A stretch of 6,051 nucleotides of DNA from Pseudomonadota bacterium (GTDB lineage: Bacteria; Pseudomonadota; Alphaproteobacteria; Rhodobacterales; Rhodobacteraceae): positions 1 through 6,051 of the forward strand of contig JAQBUS010000088.1 in NCBI GenBank assembly GCA_027623875.1. The letters are read 5' to 3'. The translations under genes were made by a program, and so were the position numbers. This document shows positions 1-4,388 of the stretch, one piece after another. The stretch's first letter is position 1, and each line of letters starts with the position of its first letter. The notes beneath the pieces are model-generated. The model saw nothing but the letters and a program-made list of their open reading frames with translations. It searched no databases and was not told where the DNA came from.

Positions 1-1
1 T

Positions 2-718
2 ACAATCATTGCTTTCCCTTTAAAAGGTTTGACGCTTCAGTGGTTTATTGACCTTTGGGAAACGGATGCCTTGCACGGTGCAGTGCGTAACACTCTTCTG
101 GTAGCGGTTTTAACCTCAGTGATAAGTACTTTTTTGGGCGCTTTTGCGGCCCGAGCAGGAGCTAGATACGGATTCCCGTTTAAAAAAGGAATAATGGGTT
201 TTATTTTATCGCCACTCGTTTTGCCCGAAATAACCATAGCTGTTTCACTTCTAGTTATGTTGATGAGGTTGGGTTGGGAGTTGTCTCTATGGACTGTTGT
301 ATTAGGCCATGTATTAATTTGCATGCCATTTTCTATAGCGGTGCTTAGCACTGCGTTTGTTGGACTTAACTCCAGCCTTGAGGAGGCTTCATTGGATTTA
401 GGTGAGACGCGAATTGGAACTTTTAGGAGAGTTACATTCCCTCTTATATTACCAGGAGTAATATCAAGTTTATTAATTACTTTCACATTATCCTTGGATG
501 AGTTCATAATAGCATTTTTTCTTACGGGTACAGATGTTACTTTACCGGTTTATATTTGGAGTCAGTTGCGCTTCTCTTCAAAATTGCCAAGTATAATGGC
601 TTTGGGAACGATCCTTCTGATTGTAACCGTTGTTTTATTACTCCTTGCTGAAATTTTTCGGCGTAAAGCAAGCAAAAAGCAAGGTCTTAATTCCTCCACA
701 ACAAAAGGATTATTTTAA
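2..718 (+). CDS. ABC transporter permease, PotC-like (5' end cut by window edge)
   Basis: Inner-membrane permease of a spermidine/putrescine/opine-type ABC importer. The reading frame is open to the left edge, and the residues before the TTG at 29 (IAFPLKGLTLQWF) already look like the periplasmic stretch after the first membrane helix of PotC-type permeases, so the true start lies upstream. Counting from the TTG, about five hydrophobic segments are visible (roughly residues 21-43, 55-82, 87-113, 137-167, 189-210). The cytoplasmic EAA loop that docks on the ATPase is clear: EEASLDLGE at 118-126, with Gly125 and, ten residues on, V-T-F-P at 135-138. A basic tail follows the last helix. The ATPase gene begins 2 bp after the stop, so the two are surely co-transcribed. 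Importers of this type normally use two different permeases; the partner (PotB-like) should lie just left of the window. The substrate cannot be read from this protein. Confidence 0.94.
   Translation, partial: TIIAFPLKGLTLQWFIDLWETDALHGAVRNTLLVAVLTSVISTFLGAFAARAGARYGFPFKKGIMGFILSPLVLPEITIAVSLLVMLMRLGWELSLWTVVLGHVLICMPFSIAVLSTAFVGLNSSLEEASLDLGETRIGTFRRVTFPLILPGVISSLLITFTLSLDEFIIAFFLTGTDVTLPVYIWSQLRFSSKLPSIMALGTILLIVTVVLLLLAEIFRRKASKKQGLNSSTTKGLF
705..709 (+). promoter_or_regulatory. Shine-Dalgarno site of the ABC ATPase gene
   Basis: AAGGA lies 11 bp before the ATG at 721, inside the last codons of the permease gene. The two genes are separated by only 2 bp (GA), which favours translational coupling. 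The spacing is slightly long, so the site is probable rather than certain. Confidence 0.5.
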
Positions 719-720
719 GA

Positions 721-1839
721 ATGGCGACTGGTCTTAAAGAAAAGAAACCGTCCAAAGCAATAATCAATCTTTCGGATGTTAAAATGTCTTTTGGGAGTGT
801 CCAGGCTCTAAAGGGAGTTTCAGCAGAGATAGTGGAAGGGGAGTTTTTCTCATTACTAGGGCCGTCTGGATGTGGAAAAACTACGCTCTTGCGATTGATA
901 GCTGGCTTTAGTGAACCCACTAGTGGATCGATCTTTATTGATGGAAAGCCAATGGCAGGAATTTCTGCGAACCAACGCCCTACTAATATGGTTTTTCAAA
1001 ATTATGCAATTTTTCCTCACTTAAATGTTGGAGATAATGTGGGTTATGGTCTCAAACGTAAGAAATTAAGTAGGCTTGATCTTGAAAAGGAAATTGAAGA
1101 TGCCCTAGAGATGGTCGATATGGCTGGTTACTCTAATCGAGGCGCAGATACCTTATCTGGGGGTCAACAGCAAAGGGTTGCCTTGGCTAGAGCTCTGGTG
1201 ATGCGACCAAAGGTGGTCCTGTTAGACGAGCCTTTATCTGCGTTAGACAAAAAGTTACGTGACCAAATGCAAGTTGAATTACGGCAGTTACAAAAATCAA
1301 TTGGCATTACTTTTATTCTAGTTACGCATGATCAAGAAGAAGCTCTGATTATGTCTGATAGGATAGCGGTTATGTTTGATGGAGAGATTGATCAATTGGC
1401 AACTCCTCAAGACTTATATCGTAGGCCTTTAAGTCGAAAAGTGGCATCCTTTATAGGAGTTATGAACTTCCTAGATGCAAAGTATCTAAGCGAAAATAAA
1501 GAAATTATAACTTTAGATGTTCAATCATTAGGTAGGTTAGAGGTTTCAAAGTCTCAATGTCCTTATGGGTTAGTTCCAAATGAAATTCAGCAAGTTGGGG
1601 TGCGACCAGAAATGATGACTATTTTACTTGATGAACTAACACTAACAGACTTCGAAGTTGTTGGAGTCATAGTGAATTCAGAGTATTATGGAGATATGAC
1701 TTATTATTCTGTTTTGTTGCCAAATAATGATAAACCCGTAACTATCTCTATGCGTAATACGGCCGGTAGACCTGTCTTAAGGGCAGGTGATAAAACTAGA
1801 GTAAGTTTTTCACCTGATTCAATCGTTCTATTTAAATAA
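721..1839 (+). CDS. ABC transporter ATP-binding protein, PotA-like
   Basis: Cytoplasmic ATPase that powers the importer, 372 residues, full length for the PotA/MalK-type (CUT1/polyamine/opine) group. All nucleotide-binding motifs are intact and in order: Walker A GPSGCGKT at 47-54, Q-loop Gln93 (NMVFQNYAIFPH), signature LSGGQ at 145-149, Walker B VVLLDEP at 165-171, D-loop SALD at 173-176 and switch His203 (VTHDQEEA). After about residue 245 comes a C-terminal extension of about 125 residues matching the TOBE_2 regulatory domain of this group, with the typical GVRPEMM-like strand in its middle. It starts with ATG 2 bp after the permease stop and is followed 24 bp later by the Rieske oxygenase gene, which ties the transporter to catabolism of what it imports. 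By family the substrate would be a polyamine, opine or other cationic/zwitterionic amine; the ATPase alone does not decide this. Confidence 0.97.
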   Translation: MATGLKEKKPSKAIINLSDVKMSFGSVQALKGVSAEIVEGEFFSLLGPSGCGKTTLLRLIAGFSEPTSGSIFIDGKPMAGISANQRPTNMVFQNYAIFPHLNVGDNVGYGLKRKKLSRLDLEKEIEDALEMVDMAGYSNRGADTLSGGQQQRVALARALVMRPKVVLLDEPLSALDKKLRDQMQVELRQLQKSIGITFILVTHDQEEALIMSDRIAVMFDGEIDQLATPQDLYRRPLSRKVASFIGVMNFLDAKYLSENKEIITLDVQSLGRLEVSKSQCPYGLVPNEIQQVGVRPEMMTILLDELTLTDFEVVGVIVNSEYYGDMTYYSVLLPNNDKPVTISMRNTAGRPVLRAGDKTRVSFSPDSIVLFK

Positions 1840-1849
1840 GAAAACCAGC

Positions 1850-1855
1850 GGAAAG
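1850..1855 (+). promoter_or_regulatory. Shine-Dalgarno site deciding the TTG start of the Rieske gene
   Basis: GGAAAG lies 8 bp before the TTG at 1864. The TTG is the first possible start after the in-frame TAA at 1837 that ends the ATPase. The next in-frame Met (residue 80) is only four codons before the Rieske Cys84 and would remove the conserved N-terminus. A second purine run, AAAAGG at 1858-1863, abuts the TTG and is too close to be the main site. Confidence 0.55.
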
Positions 1856-1863
1856 AGAAAAGG

Positions 1864-3069
1864 TTGGATAATTCAAAATTAAAAAATTTGTTAGAGACTC
1901 ATAAAAAGGGTTTTGCTTTGTCTCAACCATTTTATTGTGACAACGAAGTTTTTGATTTGGATGTTAAATCAATTTTCTTTCATGAGTGGTTGTTTGCCGG
2001 TCATGTGAGCGAGTTACAAGAACCTGGGGATTACTTCCTTTTTCAAATACTTAATGAATCGGTGATTGTTTCTCGAGATTTTAATAAAAAACTTCACGCG
2101 ATGGTTAATGTCTGCCGGCACAGAGGTTCACGTGTTTGCTTAGAGAAAAGTGGGAATACAAAAAGATTTACCTGCCCATACCATGCTTGGACTTATAATT
2201 TAGACGGTAGTCTTTTTAATGCTCGGCTGATAGAACCAGATATTGACAGGTCTGAGTTAGGCCTTCAAAAGTTGGCAGTGGAGGTGTTTCACGGTCTGAT
2301 ATTCATTTCATTCTCGGATAAACCGGACGACATGACAGATCTTAAGTCTAAACTTGACCCTATACTCTCTCCGTTTGAACTGAGTAAAACCAAAGTTGCG
2401 TTTAAAAAAAGTTATCGGGTAAAAGCTAACTGGAAAGTTTTGATCGAAAACTACAGCGAATGTTATCATTGCTCGTCTGCTCACCCTGAGTTTAGCAAAT
2501 CACATGTAACACATATGTCATCTGAAAAAGCTCAACCACTCAATGCTCTAATGGAAAAAAGGGCTAAGGTGGCTGGAGTTCCTACTGATTTTGTTGATTG
2601 CATCGGTGTAAACAGGTTTGATGGCCAACCTGATTATGCTTACAATCGGTATTCTTTATACGATGGGTATGATACAGGTAGTGAGGATGGAATGGCAGTT
2701 GGCCCCCTATTAGGGAATATTAAAGAATATGATGGTGGAGCCTCTGACTTATATATCGGACTGTTAAATCCGTTTCTTATTTATTGTGATTATGTTGCCG
2801 TTTATAGGTTTATTCCAATTGATAAGGATACTTCAATTCAAGAAATTATTTGGCTAGTTAGAGATAATGCTGACCTGGGATCAGAGACTGCTGTTGATCG
2901 ATTAAAATGGTTATGGGATGTAACTACTGTTTCAGATAAATGTATCATAGAAAAAAACCAAGAGGGTATAAACTCCAGATACTATAAGCCAGGGCCTTTT
3001 TCTAGCATGGAGAAGTACACACGTTTATTTGTTGATTTTTATTTAGAGAGGTTAGGATCTGCAAAATAA
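1864..3069 (+). CDS. Rieske non-heme iron oxygenase alpha subunit, quaternary-amine (GbcA/CntA/stachydrine demethylase-like) group
   Basis: Cytoplasmic oxygenase component that uses O2 and electrons from a separate reductase to hydroxylate a substrate, here probably an N-methyl amine; the usual outcome is N-demethylation with formaldehyde release, or C-N cleavage as in carnitine oxygenase. The 401 residues are full length. The Rieske [2Fe-2S] site is complete: Cys84-x-His86, 17 residues, Cys104-x2-His107 (CRHRGS and CPYHAWTY). The catalytic-domain signature NWKVLIENYSECYHCSSAHP at 189-208 supplies iron ligands His202 and His207, with Glu199 where aromatic-ring enzymes have the bridging Asp. 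The third ligand is probably Asp358 (SDKCIIEKNQEG). The N-terminal block (LSQPFYCDNEVFDLD, EWLFAGHVSEL, EPGDYF) resembles glycine betaine monooxygenase GbcA and relatives, as I remember them. It starts with TTG, 24 bp after the ATPase, and ends before a strong hairpin, so it is probably last in the operon. No ferredoxin reductase is in the window. The exact substrate is unproven. Confidence 0.95.
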   Translation: MDNSKLKNLLETHKKGFALSQPFYCDNEVFDLDVKSIFFHEWLFAGHVSELQEPGDYFLFQILNESVIVSRDFNKKLHAMVNVCRHRGSRVCLEKSGNTKRFTCPYHAWTYNLDGSLFNARLIEPDIDRSELGLQKLAVEVFHGLIFISFSDKPDDMTDLKSKLDPILSPFELSKTKVAFKKSYRVKANWKVLIENYSECYHCSSAHPEFSKSHVTHMSSEKAQPLNALMEKRAKVAGVPTDFVDCIGVNRFDGQPDYAYNRYSLYDGYDTGSEDGMAVGPLLGNIKEYDGGASDLYIGLLNPFLIYCDYVAVYRFIPIDKDTSIQEIIWLVRDNADLGSETAVDRLKWLWDVTTVSDKCIIEKNQEGINSRYYKPGPFSSMEKYTRLFVDFYLERLGSAK

Positions 3070-3085
3070 AAATAATATTTTAATT

Positions 3086-3120
3086 AGTTACGCCGCCAAC
3101 TACTTCTAGGCGGCGTAACT
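3086..3120. terminator. Bidirectional intrinsic terminator between converging genes
   Basis: A perfect 12-bp inverted repeat, AGTTACGCCGCC at 3086-3097 and GGCGGCGTAACT at 3109-3120, encloses an 11-base loop. It is by far the most GC-rich stretch in its AT-rich surroundings. It lies 16 bp after the Rieske stop and 21 bp after the end of the convergent binding-protein gene. Read rightwards it is followed after about 10 bases by a run of six T (3131-3136). Read leftwards it is followed by an A/T-rich tract with several T runs. Either strand could therefore terminate here; the leftward tail is closer to the stem. Confidence 0.85.
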
Positions 3121-3141
3121 TAAAGTTAGATTTTTTGCACT

Positions 3142-4209
3142 CTAAAAGCCAGCTTTAATTAATTCAAATTCGGCTATCAGTTTTTCTCTCAACTCAAAGG
3201 GCATAGGTGACTGCCATAAAGTTCCAGCTCGTAACTTGTCACTGGATTCGAGTCCTACTGCAGCAAGGTCTTCATCACTCATCGCAGCCATTGCAACAGC
3301 ATTTGAGTGACCATATCCCCATTCGTTAACTATGTAGTTTGTGGTTTCGGGTTCGAGCCACGCATTTATGAAATCATAAAATTTTGCGTCTCTTGATCTG
3401 CCAGATTTCTTAATTTTTGAATACCCGCAAACCCAGCTTGAGGTCCCTTCATCAGTGTCTTTTTTCATAGCTACAGGAACGCCTTCATAACTTAGCGTGG
3501 CATAGGTTTCATTCCATGCCCAGGAGAGGTAAACCTCACCACTTTGCATTAGTTGCCCCAATTCAGCGCCATCTGCCCAGTAAGTTCGAACATTCTTGTG
3601 AACTTCTCTCAGAAAGGCTGAAGCGGCTTTAAAGTCTGCGTCAGTGGCTTTTGCCCAATCCTTGACACCGACAGCTAAATATCCAAGAGCGTATGCGTCA
3701 TCAACATTGTCTCCAACTGAGACACGGCCATTATGCTGAGGATCTGCGAATGCCTTTAAGGATGAGACAGCTTCTTCTGAAATCAGGTCCGTACGGTACG
3801 TTGTTGCTGTATTCCCCCAATCAACTGGGACAAAGTAGTATTTCCCATCCCTTTGGAATTCAGGAATGTCTCGAAAAGATTTTTCTAATTCATCCCAACG
3901 TGTAATTTTAGATGTGTCAATGGGCTCAATAAGTCCGGCGTCAATCCATTTTGGTACTGATTGAGAGCATGGATGAGCAGCATCCGCTTTAAATCCCGAT
4001 CTCAATTTCTGGAAAGCTTCCTCTTCGTCTCCAAAATATGCAAAAGTTGGGCTATCGCCATGCTTTGCGGTATAAGCGGTAAAAAAAGCCGGGTCTTCGT
4101 AACCGGCCCAGTCAAAAACAACCAATCCAGGATCTGCTGAGTGTGAAATATTAACAGTTCCTAAAATAAAACTAATTGTCAAAATTGATATTTTTTTTAT
4201 AAAGTTCAT
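3142..4209 (-). CDS. Periplasmic substrate-binding protein of the spermidine/putrescine (PotD/PotF) type
   Basis: Secreted receptor that would deliver substrate to the ABC importer encoded at 2-1839. The 355 residues begin with a Sec signal peptide: MNFIKKI, a hydrophobic core at about 7-19, and likely cleavage near residues 24-25 (ISHS|A or SHSA|D); there is no lipobox. The mature protein has the family landmarks: FDWAGYEDP at 32-40, the loop EEEAFQKLRSGFKAD at 62-76, PVDWGNTATTYRTD at 128-141, Asp170-Asp171 in the hinge-side loop, QSGEVYLSWAWNETY at 222-236, and the C-terminal EWGYGHSN. Many aromatic residues suggest a cation-pi box. Where E. coli PotD has Trp255-Met-Asp257 (both polyamine-contacting), this protein has Trp259-Val-Cys261, so a key acidic contact is missing; Cys81 and Cys261 are cysteines that might pair. 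The gene faces the opposite way from the transporter genes and has its own strong ribosome site. Binding of a quaternary or zwitterionic amine is an inference. Confidence 0.92.
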   Translation of the reverse strand: MNFIKKISILTISFILGTVNISHSADPGLVVFDWAGYEDPAFFTAYTAKHGDSPTFAYFGDEEEAFQKLRSGFKADAAHPCSQSVPKWIDAGLIEPIDTSKITRWDELEKSFRDIPEFQRDGKYYFVPVDWGNTATTYRTDLISEEAVSSLKAFADPQHNGRVSVGDNVDDAYALGYLAVGVKDWAKATDADFKAASAFLREVHKNVRTYWADGAELGQLMQSGEVYLSWAWNETYATLSYEGVPVAMKKDTDEGTSSWVCGYSKIKKSGRSRDAKFYDFINAWLEPETTNYIVNEWGYGHSNAVAMAAMSDEDLAAVGLESSDKLRAGTLWQSPMPFELREKLIAEFELIKAGF

Positions 4210-4215
4210 TTAAAG

Positions 4216-4220
4216 CCTCC
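4216..4220 (-). promoter_or_regulatory. Shine-Dalgarno site of the substrate-binding protein gene
   Basis: On the minus strand GGAGG (within GGGAGGC) ends 6 bases before the ATG whose A is at 4209. It is the strongest ribosome site in the window, which fits a binding protein that is normally made in excess over its membrane partners, and it fixes the start codon. Confidence 0.85.
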
Positions 4221-4319
4221 CATGTTTATTAGAACTAATCACCAATTTTATATGGTAAAAAGAAGTGATAAAGTTTAACATATAGATAACATAATTTTAA
4301 ACAATGATTAAAGTCATAC

Positions 4320-4335
4320 ATAACCTGTCTGTTAT
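4320..4335. repeat. Inverted repeat ATAAC-N6-GTTAT, possible operator
   Basis: ATAAC at 4320-4324 and GTTAT at 4331-4335 form a perfect 5+5 palindrome around CTGTCT. Single copies of the same pentamer occur at 4286-4290 (ATAAC), 4373-4377 and 4384-4388 (GTTAT), the last ending right at the flavoprotein start codon. The pair lies just upstream of the weak -10 candidate at 4355-4363, where a regulator of the rightward gene could bind. It is short and lies in AT-rich DNA, so chance is possible. Confidence 0.3.
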
Positions 4336-4388
4336 TTAAGATTTAGCCAATTTTTAATATATTATGGCATCAGTTATTAGAGAGTTAT

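Larger units (their letters stand above)
4210..4388. promoter_or_regulatory. Divergent intergenic region with promoters of the binding-protein and flavoprotein genes
   Basis: This 179-bp AT-rich stretch separates two divergently read genes, so it should carry both promoters and any shared operator. I see no clear sigma-70 pair. The best weak guesses are TAATAT/TATATT at 4355-4363 as a -10 for the rightward gene, and TATAAA on the minus strand (4247-4252) for the leftward gene. Neither has a good -35. The region also holds an ATAAC-N6-GTTAT inverted repeat (4320-4335), further copies of the same pentamer, and a small ATTAG-AA-CTAAT palindrome at 4228-4239 just upstream of the binding-protein ribosome site. 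No regulator gene is present in the window. Confidence 0.6.

Noticed and set aside
29..31. TTG as the start codon of the permease gene
   Set aside because: The frame is open to the window edge and the residues before it fit the permease family; the fragment also lacks the first membrane helix, so the start lies upstream.
37..507. Minus-strand open frame of 156 codons
   Set aside because: It lies opposite a well-supported permease, and its translation is low in recognisable motifs and has no ribosome site I can see; shadow frame.
687..920. Minus-strand open frame of 77 codons
   Set aside because: It is antisense to the Walker A region of the ATPase; the conserved protein on the plus strand explains the openness.
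1837..1866. ATPase and Rieske oxygenase lie in the same frame, separated by one TAA, suggesting readthrough fusion
   Set aside because: Same-frame neighbours occur one time in three; there is a ribosome site and a start codon for the second gene, and no readthrough signal is evident.
3693..3905. Plus-strand open frame of 70 codons
   Set aside because: It is antisense to the binding-protein gene and shows no family features.
4228..4239. ATTAG-AA-CTAAT palindrome as an operator of the binding-protein gene
   Set aside because: Too short and AT-rich to claim as a separate feature; noted only in the intergenic description.
4304..4339. Possible 11-residue leader peptide before the flavoprotein gene
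   Set aside because: ATG to TAA is open, but no ribosome site precedes it and there is no run of regulatory codons or terminator pair; chance in AT-rich DNA.
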